Positions 23,075 through 34,448 of a stretch of DNA of 64,000 bases are shown here, one piece after another. A program made the translations under genes and the position numbers. Origin of the DNA: Takifugu bimaculatus (lineage: Eukaryota > Chordata > Actinopteri > Tetraodontiformes > Tetraodontidae); assembly GCA_004026145.2 (NCBI GenBank), contig CP034986.1, forward strand, positions 7,432,929-7,496,928, read 5' to 3'. How positions within the stretch are numbered: the stretch's first letter is position 1; each line of letters opens with the position of its first letter. Under the pieces are notes generated by a model. It saw nothing but the letters and a program-made list of their open reading frames with translations, was not told the origin of the DNA and ran no database searches.

Positions 23075-24409
23075 ATGTCTCTCTGTGATGACACGCTTTT
23101 GTGCAACTTCCCAAAGTGTCGGACCAAGCTGAACGGCTTCGCCTGGGTCACGGCGTGCTCGCACGTTTTCTGTGACCAACACGGATCTGGCGAGTTCAGC
23201 CGCTCCCCTGCCACCTGCCCCGCCTGCTCCTCGGCATTGTCAGGAAAACTGGACATTGTAAGGACCGAACTGTCCCCCTCGGAAGAATACAAAGCCATGG
23301 TGCTGGCGGGCCTGCGTCCAGACATCATTCTGGACATCACCGCCCGTGCTCTGTCCTTCTGGAGCTACCAGGTCCAAGACGACAGCACGTGCCTCCAAAT
23401 GTTCCTTCTATTCCTGTCTTAAATAACTGATCTCTGATATAAACAGATCCATCAGGAACACATGTATCAGGAGTACAGTCTGACCAGGGCTGAAGCACAA
23501 CTGAAGCAGATGGAGAAGGTTTTGACCCAGCAGAACCAGTGCAGAGAACTTGAGCTCACCGCCATGAGGGGGGAGATCACGTCCCTAAAGAAGGTGAATA
23601 ATCCTGAAACTATTTTGTTGTTAAGTCGATATGTACTTATTGCTCGGGCCTGCAGCAGTAAGCTGACATCAGTCAATCTGAAATATCTTCAAGGTGATGG
23701 AGGATTATAAACGCAAGTACAGCGAGGTGTCTGAGAGGCTGATGGAGAGGAACCGGCAGTACCAGAAGCTTCAGGGGCTTTACGACTCTCTGAGGTTGCG
23801 TAACATGGTGGTCGGCGCGGGGGAAAGGGAAGTGATGTCGCTACCTGCCCACCTGGAATTTAACGCACGTAAGAGATGATTTTTTAAATATGAGATTGAT
23901 GCCTGGTTTTATCGTCGTCTGTGTTTTAATTCAGGATTTTGATTCACCATTGGAAAGAAATGGACGATAATTAAAAGAGATTCCAGTTTTGCCAATAGTT
24001 GCAACTTATGAGTTTAGTTTTTTCAGTTAAGAAATAATTGTATTTCTTATGTACAGTGTCAGTGTTTCTCTGTCTGCAAGTTGAACCAATTGTTTCCATG
24101 GTAATCAGGCACAGGAAGTAAACCCCATGTAAAAAGAGCTCGTGGAGAAACGAGAGTGGCGGCATTTCACTGATTGTCTACGTAGGGAAATTTTTACAGA
24201 GCAAAACAATGAACATTTGTCGACCTGCTGTGTTTCACCCAGGGGGGGCCCTGCAGGCAACTCCCCAGAGAAGCCCTCAGTTCTTCTCCGTGGGCCACGA
24301 TGGTGACAGCAGATTCTTCTCCTGTCTGGAGGCGGATGGGGCCAAATCCTTTTTCCAGTTCAGCTCCCCCGCCAAGGAGAGCGGCGCCCGCTTCATCAAG
24401 AAGCAGTAA
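23075..24409 (+). CDS. ccnb1ip1: E3 ligase CCNB1IP1 (HEI10)
   Basis: HEI10 is a RING-type ubiquitin/SUMO ligase that marks crossover sites on meiotic chromosomes. Exons: 23075-23371, 23447-23593, 23694-23868, 24243-24409; 261 residues (human 277). The RING begins at about residue 9 (CNFPKCRTKL, CSHVFCDQHG, CPACSSAL), followed by IVRTELSPSEEYKAMVLAG, which is near identical across vertebrates. The middle is coiled coil (YQEYSLTRAEAQLKQMEKVL; KLMER-like SERLMERNRQYQKLQGLYDS) and the tail is Phe/Ser-rich (RFFSCLEADGAKSFFQFSSP). The last third is shorter than in human. The 3' end faces ttc5, as in human, where CCNB1IP1 and TTC5 are adjacent. The ATG lies 9 nt after a splice acceptor, so the 5' UTR is spliced. 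Confidence 0.95.
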
Positions 24410-25141
24410 GACCAGGTTGCCACGTATCCATCTTACGTTATTTCCATGTCAGCACGTTCTTGTTTTAGTACAATTTCCTGCCAACTGTACTACTCTCCTT
24501 TTGAAGTACATTTTTTGTAAAGATATTTAAACAATTGCAGTAAAACACAAGAGGACAAAGTATTGCTCATTTGTAGTCCTGTAATACGCGCTGGACAACT
24601 TCGTGGCGTTGGACGAAGCTGTTGAAGTACAACCACTGGCGTCCGAACCGCAGCGGCACACGAAAATGAACAAGCAACACAGTCAATGCAGAGAGAGTTT
24701 ACTGACATATGGAGACGGTCCAACGGCTGGGGAAACATCAGATGTAAATTCACGTAGCTACAGAACTACCCAAAGTTTTGACACAATGGTACATACAAAA
24801 AAATAATAAATATAAAACTACGGTTGAGTAATAATCTCAACTTCATTTACAAAAACAATTATTCAAACCATATGTAAAAATAGCGGTATAACAGAGACAC
24901 AAAAAGGGACAAAGTGGAAGAAAAAAGATCAAAAGTGCACATTTTTATCCATTTTTGTATATTTTAAAGACATGTCAGTTCCTATCGAAATGAGGTGAGG
25001 TGAAGTCTGAGAGTCGTCTTCTGTTGCTGAATCCTTCTGATGAAACTGGAGAAACTAACCCATAAACTTTGGTGGAACAGGAGAGGGAGGCGATGCATCC
25101 AATGCAACTCTTGAACAAAAACATCTCGCGTCTTTGTTGGC
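24410..25141. other. Convergent 3' UTRs of ccnb1ip1 and ttc5
   Basis: AATAAA at 24804-24809 (+) is a candidate poly(A) signal for ccnb1ip1. The remainder, up to the ttc5 stop, is AT-rich UTR or spacer. No coding sequence is seen. Confidence 0.45.
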
Positions 25142-27426
25142 TCATTCTCTGTGGGGCTTGCAGCTGATCGAAGTAGCAATCTGACTATAGACATTTTGTT
25201 TCTTGCCGTTGACGATGAGTAGCAGAGGAGAGTCCACCCGTATACTTCTGAAATCAAACGACTGACGGAGAAGAAACACAAGCACGAGCCCATGAGTAAA
25301 AACAATATAAAGGATCTCCCTTTAGCTACGAACACGAAAACACCAACCTCATCTTTATGTGTTATGATGTTTCGCTTAATCAGCGGTTCTGGAATGACGA
25401 CAGTGTCTCCGATCAGGACGCCCCAGCTGTGCGCCATGTTGTATACCATCACCACAATGCACGTCTCCTCACTGTCCACCATGCCAAATGTGCTGCCACA
25501 CACAAAAAAAGACATTAGGAAGCCCAAATCTTTATGCGACAGTGGGACAGGAGACTGAGCTGATACCATCACTCACAATGAAACGCTGCCTTCAGAGGCC
25601 AGGCTGAACACCACTTTGCCCAGGGCGGCCACCCCGCTGTTGTGGCCGTGTTTGAGCGAGGACAGTGTTCGAGGTTCCAGGCTGCCAATTTGGCCCGAAG
25701 GGGAACGAAACTCAGGTGAGGAGCACGGACCCAGCTCTGATACGCTGAGGTTAGAGAGCATTTTTTGCAACCGCCGCGGCTTCGTCTTCCCCTGTTGAGA
25801 CAAAGACTGTGGGTACGGGAAGCTGTGATTTGCTGCCACCTACTGGTGGAGCATTTAACAGCAATGCGACTGTCGTGGATCCGCCATACTTAATATTAAA
25901 CGATACCTTGTTCTGTAAAAGTTCCGTGACGTTCCGAAGATAGTCCAACAGTTGCTTCTCCTTCATTATTGGATCATCCCACCCAGGGTTGAGAGCCACA
26001 GCTCGGCTGTAGCCCTCCAGCGCAGAACCGAACATCTCCTCATACTGGAACAGAGTAGATCGGTTGAAATGCAGGTCAGGGTTAAAAGAGGCAGTCCTGT
26101 CCACTTTTTCCTACAAACAAGGGAGAAAGGAGTAGAATGTTAGAACAGCTGTGAAATCGGTGTGGATGAAATGCAGATTTTCAGCGTTTGGTACTCACAG
26201 CTTGTGCATAGGCACTTAAAGCTTGTTGAGAAAACTCTGGCTTCTGGCCACAGGCGAAGAACATGGACACATAGGCATTTCCCAAGACAACTGCAAACAA
26301 ACACACATGTATAACCACACTGAGCTCCAAACAGCTTTCACATTATACACAAGACAATGCAGACACTCACACCAAGATGTCCCGTCTTCAACATCCAGCT
26401 GGACGGCTTGTCGGGCCAAATAGACGCTCTCTAATGTGGGATGACCGGGTGTTTTCTGCTCTGTCTGCGGCAGCTGCCTCAACACCATAGACAGGCTCCG
26501 TAGCGACACTTTATTCTTGCTCTACAGAGATGATTCAGCAAAAGGGGATTTTGGCTGCGCTCACTTGTGAAAAATGTGGTAAACTCCTTTGTCCATACCT
26601 GTTGCAAGGCTCCAGTAAAGCAGTTTTTAGCACCAATGAGGTCTCCTTTTTTCCAGTACTGTTCCCCTAATGTGTTCCACCCATCGACCAGGCCAGGTTC
26701 CAGTTTCACGGCACGGGAAAGGCACTTCTCTGCTTCAGCACTGTAGTCCGGAGCTACATTTAAACACCGGCCCTTCTGCAGCAGGAACTCTGCTTTTTGC
26801 TTCAGCTGATCTGTTGGAAATTGGACAATCACATTTGTAGTTGTCCTGCAAAAAGAGGAAACGTGCAAATGGTCCGCTCACTTTCTTTCTCCTCCAGGTA
26901 CTTCAAAGTCTTTTCGATCTCCTGTGTGACATCGCCGTCTTTCTTCTCAGCGTCCTCGATACTGTGAGTCTCAAAATAGCAGTCTCTGAAACGATACAGA
27001 TCGTCCACAAGCTCCTGTAAAGCAGAGATTGGAGGTAATGAGACAAAAGCCCTGGGTATTTTCCACTGCACTACCCGCGATGAAGAAAATGTGCACGTAT
27101 AAAGCACCCAAAAATAACAAATATTCAAACAAGAAGGGTAGATTCATCTCCTGAGAGACTGACCATGCACTATTTATGCAGCCCCCCCCCCTTTTTTTTT
27201 AAAGCCAACAATGATGGGAGCGTGACAGAAGAAACCCGTTGTTATGGAAACAATTATTTCGGTGATGTTATGCGCGCAAGAGGAAGCAAAACGACGCTGA
27301 ATAAAAAATAAAACGATTCTTTGCGGTTACAAGTAGAAACACGACTCAACTAAAAGGGGGTACCTTCAATTTCTGCAGTTCGTTTTTGTCTGTCACGGGC
27401 TCACTCTGCTTTTCTTCCTCCGCCAT
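25142..27426 (-). CDS. ttc5: Tetratricopeptide repeat protein 5 (TTC5/Strap)
   Basis: TTC5 is a TPR adaptor. It acts as a p53/p300 cofactor and recognises nascent tubulin N-termini on ribosomes to trigger tubulin mRNA decay. Exons in transcript order: 27426-27364, 27014-26882, 26810-26599, 26521-26371, 26290-26199, 26110-25907, 25791-25577, 25492-25348, 25261-25142; 444 residues (human 440), all phases consistent. The start is MAEEEKQSEP, then ELVDDLYRFRDCYFETHSIEDA and TPR helices (CLSRAVKLEPGLVDGWNTLG, YWKKGDLIGAKNCFTGAL, LGNAYVSMFF, AYAQAEKVDR). The C-terminal OB fold contains VVMVYNMAHSWGVLIGD and PEPLIKR. Exon 3 was started at 26810 because the upstream AG would put a stop in frame. It is head to head with mettl3. 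Confidence 0.95.
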
Positions 27427-27958
27427 ATTTGTGCTTCAACCAGCAAAACTCAGATGTCGAAGAACCGAAGCTACTAGACCGAAGCAAAACGAGAAAATAA
27501 GCCTCAAATGCGAAATACCAGTGTTACATTGAATAATATAGACTCATGCCTTCCAGATTGTATGCAAGTGCAACTAGCTTAGCTGAAGTCGAGCAGCTTT
27601 CATGACTGCGACGCCGGAAGTTGGGGTCCGTAAGAAAAATTCATCCGAGTAAGATCCTTCCGGAGTTAACGGCGACACTTTAAACATTTTTTCTTCCCCG
27701 AAAGTCACAATTCCGTACATACAGAGAAAAATGTAGGCTTGTTTATGAATTTGATTTGCGTAGCGTCCAGTATGTTTTCTTTTCTGAACACATCTACCGG
27801 AACTCCCAGTTACTAAATCAAGATGCTGGTCGGACGCTTTACTCGGCACACCCCGATTTTGGCTCGCTCAGATGGAGGGTGGACGCGGCTCAACCTGTGT
27901 TTTGATTGTTTCGGAGTAAGCACCGTCCGTGCTGGTATTTCGATCTCTTTGGGTAGTC
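27427..27958. promoter_or_regulatory. Shared ttc5 / mettl3 head-to-head promoter region
   Basis: Only 532 bp separate the two ATGs, which point away from each other. No TATA box is evident for either gene. The 27800-27920 part is the likely mettl3 5' UTR. A bidirectional housekeeping promoter is inferred from the distance alone. Confidence 0.5.
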
Positions 27959-30900
27959 ATGTCGGACACATGGAGCAACATTCAGGCACACAAGAAGCAG
28001 CTGGACTCCTTGAGAGAGAGGCTGCAGCGGCGGCGGAAAGACCCAACGCAACTGTCCGCTGGTACGTTCACTTCAGTGTTTAGACCAGATGGACAGAGTA
28101 GAGATTAATTATGGTGTAATATTATCCATATATTGTAACAAACCATTGCAATATCGTTAAGTATCAATATTCTTAACAATATTGCTATGGTTCTTCTTGG
28201 GAAAATACTTCTATGGGAAAATAAAAAGCCATTTGTTTATTTGCCAGTAAAGTGCAATCAGTTATAGTTGCAAAGTAATATTTCTTTGAGCAGGGCCGTT
28301 GAAGCAAATATGTCTACTTTTTTAAATGTTGCATTTAGTCAAAAATGTTTCAGTTTTTTCTATTAATTAAAAATCCAAATGCAAATCCGTTTTTTTTTTT
28401 GTTTTTAAAGGGGGGCAACCACTTTTGAGTTTTGGTTTATTCTTAAGCAATTTAAAATACATTTTAATCTCGTTAATTACAGTCATATTAGAGGGTTATG
28501 TAATATTAATTTAATTTGAATGTCTTGCACTTTACAATATGTAAGCTATGGGTTTATTGTTATTGTTTTCCCCAGGTATATATATTAAATGCCAAAAACC
28601 ATAAGGATAAAAGATTGTCCAAGGAAATCTCCATTAAGTAATTGTTCAGTATTGATCAAAATAATCAGTCTAATGATTTATGTCACAACTCAGTTATGGA
28701 ACGACACTGTCTTGTATCAGTGGATCTTATTACTCATAAGATATTTAAGATAAATTAAAAACTGTCAAGCAAGTCACCTTTTATTATTTTTATTTGGACA
28801 GATAGTGGAATCCTTACAGAAGGTTCCACAGCGAGGAGTGACAGTCCTGCTCCATCTGCAACTGTCCCGTCTCAAGAAGAGACAGAAAAGCCCCCAGACC
28901 CAGAACTGGAGAAGAGACTGTTGGCATATCTCTCCGATCTGAGCCTGTCACTCCCTGCGGATTCTCTCGCCATCACAAACGAACTCCACAGTGTGAGACA
29001 TAAGTGCAAAAATGCTTTTCTGGTACAGAAAAAAAGAAAAAGCCGTTATGTTAATCTTGGCATGATTTGCCCTTTTGAATTGTCTCCAACAGACTGAAAC
29101 ACCTGTCAGTCACAACTGCATCCAGAGTTTGCTGCTGAAGTTTGCCGCTCAAGAGCTCATCGAAGTCCGGGAGTCCACCTCGTCGTCTTCATCTTCTGCT
29201 TCTCCCTCTTCGGTTGTAGTTTCGGTGGACCACACGAAGCTATGGGCCATGATCGGGTCTGTGGCCGGTGGCCAACGCACCGGAGTCAAGAGAAAAGCAG
29301 AAGAACAGGCCCCCCACAAAAGAGCTTCGGGCTTCTCATCCTCCATTCAGAGCTCTAGCTCTCCTCCACGCACCTCCTCTCTGACACCTGCCTCCAACGC
29401 ACAGATGGTGGGGGCTTCGACGTCAGGGAGCAGTAGCGAGAAGAAGGGCAGGAGCAGCAAAAACCAGACGTCTCATTTGGACATGGAGATCGAAAGCCTC
29501 CTGAACCAACAGTCCACTAAAGAACAACAGAGCAAGAAGGTAGGAAAGATGCCACTGTTCCTGGATCTAGACCAGGAGGACGGTAGATACTGATGTGATG
29601 CAAATGTTCTCGTGTCAAGCTGAGCAGAGAAATTCTAGAGTTGCTCAACGCCAGCACAGCCAAGGAGCAGTCTATCGTGGAAAAGTTCCGGTCTCGCGGC
29701 CGCGCTCAGGTCCAAGAGTTCTGCGATCACGGGACGAAGGAGGACTGCGTACGCTCTGGGGACGCGCCACAGCCGTGCACCAAGTTACACTTCCGGTCAG
29801 GGGCCTTAAAAGTACTTAAACCAACAAATCCCATCTTTTGTGTGACACTGACAAAACACTAACGTGCATTTGTGTAATCGGCAGTCGCATCATCAACAAA
29901 CACACTGACGAGAGTCTCGGCGACTGCTCCTTCCTCAACACTTGTTTCCATATGGACACCTGCAAATATGTCCACTATGAGATCGACAGCCCCCCAGAGG
30001 CCGAGAGCAGCCTGCTGGGGCCCCAGTCCGGGTCCGCGGAGCTGGGACTGCGGGCGGGAGACGGCGACAGCAACGTGGGGACTCTGTTTCCCTCGCAGGT
30101 GAGCGTGAAGCAGGGACCCGGGTCAGAGCCCGAGGTGACGGAGATGGTGACGGATGTTTTTACTGCAGTGGATCTGCTGCGATATCAGATACTTGGACGT
30201 GTCAATCCTGGGGAAGTTCGCCGTGGTGATGGCCGACCCACCTTGGGACATCCACATGGAGCTGCCCTACGGAACGCTGACTGACGACGAGATGAGAAAA
30301 CTGAACATCCCCATTTTGCAAGATGACGGATTCATCTTCCTTTGGGTTACTGGAAGGTAGCTGCTGGTTTAGATCAGAGACCTGGTCATTGTTGAACTTT
30401 GCAGCTGATGTTATCTTTATTTTCCGAGTTATGGGTTAATCAGTCTCTTGCTCAACTTTTACTCTGACAGGGCGATGGAGCTGGGCCGAGAGTGTCTCAG
30501 TCTTTGGGGGTAGGTCTGTCCAGTTATGTTCTGGCTCCTATCAAGCCCAGGGTGGTCATCTTTCCCTTGATTTGACCTTGTTGCCTTTTTTAGATACGAG
30601 CGAGTCGACGAAATCATCTGGGTGAAAACCAACCAGCTCCAGAGGATCATCCGCACAGGAAGGACGGGCCACTGGCTGAACCACGGGAAGGAGCACTGCC
30701 TGGTGAGTCTGATGCCTTCAAATGCCCTCTTTGTCAGCAAAAACGAGACTCTGAGCTCTTGATGAGCTCTGCTTCCCTTCAGGTTGGCGTGAAGGGCAAC
30801 ACCCAGGGCTTCAACAGAGGTTTGGACTGCGATGTGATCGTAGCCGAGGTAAACGACGACCCAGTCCCGGGAGGTAGCACACCCCAAGCTCTTTAATACA

Positions 30901-31257
30901 TTTCAGATGTTCTGCTCCAGGTACGTTCCACCAGTCACAAACCAGATGAGATCTACGGCATGATCGAGAGACTCTCACCTGGAACCAGGAAGATCGAACT
31001 TTTCGGACGGCCACACAACGTCCAGCCCAACTGGTGTGATACTGTTTCAATAAACTACACGCTAAAGAGAGGCAACGGATTCTGATCCCTCTGCTGCTCT
31101 GTTTGTTGTAATTTACCTCTCTGGATTTGTCCTTTTGTCTCCTTTCGCCTGTAGGGTAACTCTTGGGAACCAGCTGGATGGCATCCATCTTCTGGACCCA
31201 GAGGTTGTGGCCCGATTTAAGAAGCGTTACCCAGACGGTGTCATCTCCAAACCCTAA
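27959..31257 (+). CDS. mettl3: N6-adenosine RNA methyltransferase METTL3
   Basis: METTL3 is the catalytic subunit of the m6A writer; it works with METTL14 and WTAP in the nucleus. Exons: 27959-28061, 28802-28992, 29093-29539, 29620-29795, 29885-30098, 30169-30356, 30471-30509, 30594-30702, 30783-30848, 30921-31033, 31155-31257; 582 residues (human 580). The leader helix is MSDTWSNIQAHKKQLDSLRE; KRKAEEQAPHKR is a nuclear signal. Two CCCH fingers follow (CDHGTKEDC...C...H; CSFLNTCFHMDTCKYVHYEI). The methyltransferase domain carries DPPW at about 400-403, the GFIFLWVTGRAMELGREC segment, TGHWLNHGKEHCLVGVKGN and SHKPDEIYGMIERLSPGTRK. The acidic Ser-rich linker in exon 3 is the most fish-specific part. 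Intron 1 (0.74 kb) is AT-rich. ATTAAA at about 31513 is a likely poly(A) signal. Confidence 0.97.
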
Positions 31258-32134
31258 AACCTGCAGTGACGACTTGTCAGTGGTCACGGGTTGTCACGGG
31301 TCGGCACTTGTTCAAAAGACTTTGAATTACCTCCAGCAATTTTATCATTATACCTGTTTGATTGAAATGACCTAAATTACTTTGTTTTTTTTAGAAATGT
31401 TTCAGGCATTCATTATTTGTAAAAACAGATATTTTAATGTAATTTGTTATTTTGTCAGTAAACAAAGTTGCATTTTTTTTTTTTTACACATTCTTTCTCT
31501 CAGATTTGTTGCATTAAAAGTTGAAGATTCTTTTTTAAAAATCTAGTGGGTTTTGGGTTATTTGGTGTTAAATACGCATATTTTAGACAGATGAAGCCGT
31601 TGTCCTTTAAATCAGTAATTAGGTGCTGTAGGGTGGAATTCTAAAGGTTAATGCAATTAGGGCCCAATTTTAACAATACAAATATTTAAACAGGAAGTGC
31701 AGAAGGCACATGTGCAGCTTGGTTTCTCTTTCAAAAGCATAACTAAGAGGAGGCAAAAGCAGCTGAACAGCATTCAACAATGTCCATTTGTTATGTTCAT
31801 GAAATCCTTCCTGACTTGAAGACTGTGTTTCCCTCCCTCCACACACAAGTCTTTTAAAAAGAAATTAAAAAAAACAAAACAAGGAAGTTCACAAAATAAT
31901 GCACTTTAGGGTTGTAAATCTTGTAAACAAATCTGCTATCATGCACAAAGATCAGTCCTCTGAAATCATGATGTTGAGTTCTCTGCAGGGGCGCGCAGTG
32001 AGCAGGTGTAGTGATGAATGTCGGTCACTTCTAAAAAGTGTGGTCTTTCCCATCACACGATCTAGACCCAGCTAAGCAACAGAAGACTCTGAAGTCCACT
32101 ATCTCTTTTCTGCAGTCGTCCCTCCCCCCCACCC
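31258..32134. other. Convergent 3' region of mettl3 and the small minus-strand gene
   Basis: It holds the mettl3 3' UTR and the 3' UTR of the unnamed gene ending at 32135. It is AT-rich, with long poly-T at 31470-31483. No other gene is seen. Confidence 0.45.
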
Positions 32135-32473
32135 TCAGTAGGTGGCGTCCACTGCGTGGACGTTGCTGTCCATCTGGTGCCGAAAAGACAGCCGGGCTTT
32201 GCTGGAGAAATAAATCTGAGAGTTCCGACTCAGGCTTCCCGCTCCGTCACTGTCGCTGCTCCACGATGTGGTGGAGGATAGGCGGGGCTTCGTTTCTTCA
32301 ATGGGAGATGTGGGCCCTGTGATGGAATAATCCGGATTTAATCCCAGATCGTACACGCGCTTGGTTGTTTGGTGGTAGTTGCGCTCACCTGCCACTGGGG
32401 GGCACTGTTTGTTCTTGCAGCGCTCTTTGCAGCGTCTGTAGAAAGGAAAGCACTGGAGCATCTTGACACCCAT
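32135..32473 (-). CDS. Unrecognised 112-residue basic, Cys- and Ser-rich protein
   Basis: I do not recognise this protein. The coding exon runs from an acceptor at 32480 (CCGACAG) to TGA at 32137-32135; ATG is at 32473, ten bases into the exon. The N-terminus is Cys-rich and basic (MGVKMLQCFPFYRRCKERCK, four Cys in about 24 residues). It is followed by a tyrosine stretch (RVYDLGLNPDYSI), a Ser-rich part (RLSSTTSWSSDSDGAGSLSR) and the end HAVDATY. There is no transmembrane helix or signal peptide, so it is probably cytosolic or membrane-attached through palmitoylated Cys. The long open frame, canonical acceptor, good start position and a TATA-driven non-coding first exon upstream support a real gene. 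An internal CAG|GTGAGC donor-like site at about 32390 could allow alternative splicing. The low-complexity composition leaves doubt. Confidence 0.6.
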   Translation of the reverse strand: MGVKMLQCFPFYRRCKERCKNKQCPPVAGERNYHQTTKRVYDLGLNPDYSITGPTSPIEETKPRLSSTTSWSSDSDGAGSLSRNSQIYFSSKARLSFRHQMDSNVHAVDATY

Positions 32474-32480
32474 GGCAGAG

Positions 32481-34244
32481 CTGTCGGGACAAAGCAGACA
32501 AATATTACACGTAAAACTTTGATTTTGGAGAAAAAGTGAAACAGTCACAATCAGGCACTGCGCTGACAATCATATTTGCAGATTCGCGCCTTCTCGAGGT
32601 CCCAGTTTAATGGAATTATGATGCTGTGCCTCCATTTGGTCACCTGGCATTAGCCAGTATGACTGGATGATGTGAGCCGATCAGTATGTTCAGCACCATT
32701 ATTATCTCAAATGAGTCTAATCCAAGAGAGGTACATCAGAATGTCGCCGTTGCATGGATTATGCGCCAGACAAGTTCACGTCTGCAGGCACTTGGCCTGA
32801 GAGGAGGAGACTAATCGGGTTAGGAAATAGGTCAAGTGAAAGCCAGCAGCGGGATCATGAAGGGTTCCGAGAACTGCCAAAGAAATAAAACAAGGTGGAA
32901 GAAAGACAACATTCCAACAGAGTTCCTGCACAACGCACGGTGAAATCACATGCACAGCAAGACGCAGCCTGTCAGAACTAATGAGGAATGAGGTTGAGAA
33001 AGAACTAAAAAAGAGTGATGGAGAAACCAGTTGATCCTATAGTCTCACTTTCTTCAATAATGCACAAAAGAAAGGAAATTCCTGATTTTTTCCACCCATT
33101 CGGTTTAATGCGCCACCTGTGAAACTTCACACCCTTTTGCAGTCAATGGGTCCATTATAGTTGGTTCAGCCCAGGGAAAGAAAGTACAGCAGAGGCTGCG
33201 CAGACGTCTGCCAGCGTTAATGGTCAGTGGGGCGGAATTTTGGGCCGAGGCAGCGATTAGCTGCAAGGGTTGGAGCAGAAGGTAGCAGAAAGGGAGCAAC
33301 ATGGAGGCTTTCATGCGTGTGTTTACAGCCTGACCATATTTACCCAGCATATTTACCCCCCACCCCACACATACACACCGACTAAGACATCTTTCCTCTG
33401 GCAGTCCACGCATGGCCTCTGCATTTGCTTTGTAAACAGTGTTGAGCAAGAGCACTCACCACCCCCCCACCCCACCTACTTTTACCCCCCTCCACAGGCT
33501 TCATAGGACCTGCGGCCCCCTGAAGCACAACTCTACACCTGTTTTTTGGTTGTTTTTTAAAAGGCTGATTTCTGATTATATTTTGAGACATTTAAGGGAG
33601 TGCGCAAATGATGTTTTAGACACATGTCACAAGAGTACATTTCTACATTTCCAGCTTCAAACTCATTTGGCTACAATCCCTGACCTGCAGATGACAACCA
33701 GCGCGGTGGGGCTTTGTCACTTTCATGTGGCTGAAAATAACCCCCCCGCCCACACACACACACACACACGCACACACGCACACACGCACACACGCGTCAC
33801 AGGGGCACCTTCCGCGCTGAATGAAAGGCTGTGCCAGACGGGATTATCAGCTTTCCACCAGGCCACTACGCACCAATTATCTCTCCTCCGTCGATGAGTG
33901 TTGGACCAAAATAACTTCATTTGAACACGAACCCACTTTAGTTTGGTTTTGCTTCCTGGGGACGAGAAGTGATTGTTTTCAGAGTAGCATTTTTAAGGCT
34001 CGATCCTGGCGCAACTGCATTGACGGACAGACTGATTTCTGATGGGCGAACTAACCCAGTGACACACCTCCTCCTCCTCCTCCTTTCCGAGGAAAACAAC
34101 CAAACCAGTCTTTTACCATCTAAAGATGACTTGATGCCACGATTACCCCCCCCCCCAGACCGCCGCGACGCGCGCAATTTTGCATCGGGATTTACATTTT
34201 TAGCGCTTTAATTCGGAAGGACTATTTTATATAAATGAAGTTAC
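32481..34244 (-). other. Inferred intron of the small minus-strand gene
   Basis: There are no coding exons that I can support. It includes a CA/CACG repeat at about 33750-33796 and a C run at about 34146-34156. Confidence 0.4.
33750..33796. repeat. Compound CA / CACG microsatellite
   Basis: (CA)n passes into ACACGC units, inside the inferred intron. Confidence 0.9.
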
Positions 34245-34412
34245 CTGGTGGGTAAACCGAGGCGGATACAGGCTGTTGAGGATAAATAGGTTACTGCTGA
34301 GAGGTCTCCAGGCTGGCTCCTCGCTTTCCCCGCTTCCCTTCCGCGGATCTGTGCGTCTTCGCGGCGCGTCCCAGAATGTGCGCTCCGGTGCGTCCTGGCT
34401 GGCGGTGCGGGA
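34245..34412 (-). other. Probable non-coding first exon of the 112-residue protein gene
   Basis: Read on the minus strand, a GC-rich stretch without any ATG ends in ACCCACCAG|GTAAC, a good donor, at 34245. A TATTTAAA box sits just upstream. Splicing to the acceptor at 32480 would place the ATG in exon 2 with an intron of 1.76 kb. The transcription start (about 34410) is estimated from the TATA position. Confidence 0.5.
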
Positions 34413-34437
34413 AGGTTTCCGTGGCGCGGCGACCGAA

Positions 34438-34448
34438 CTTTAAATAGC
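34438..34448 (-). promoter_or_regulatory. TATA box of the small minus-strand gene
   Basis: CTATTTAAAG on the minus strand lies in a GC-rich setting, about 30 bp before the inferred first exon. The core match is strong; its use is inferred. Confidence 0.5.
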
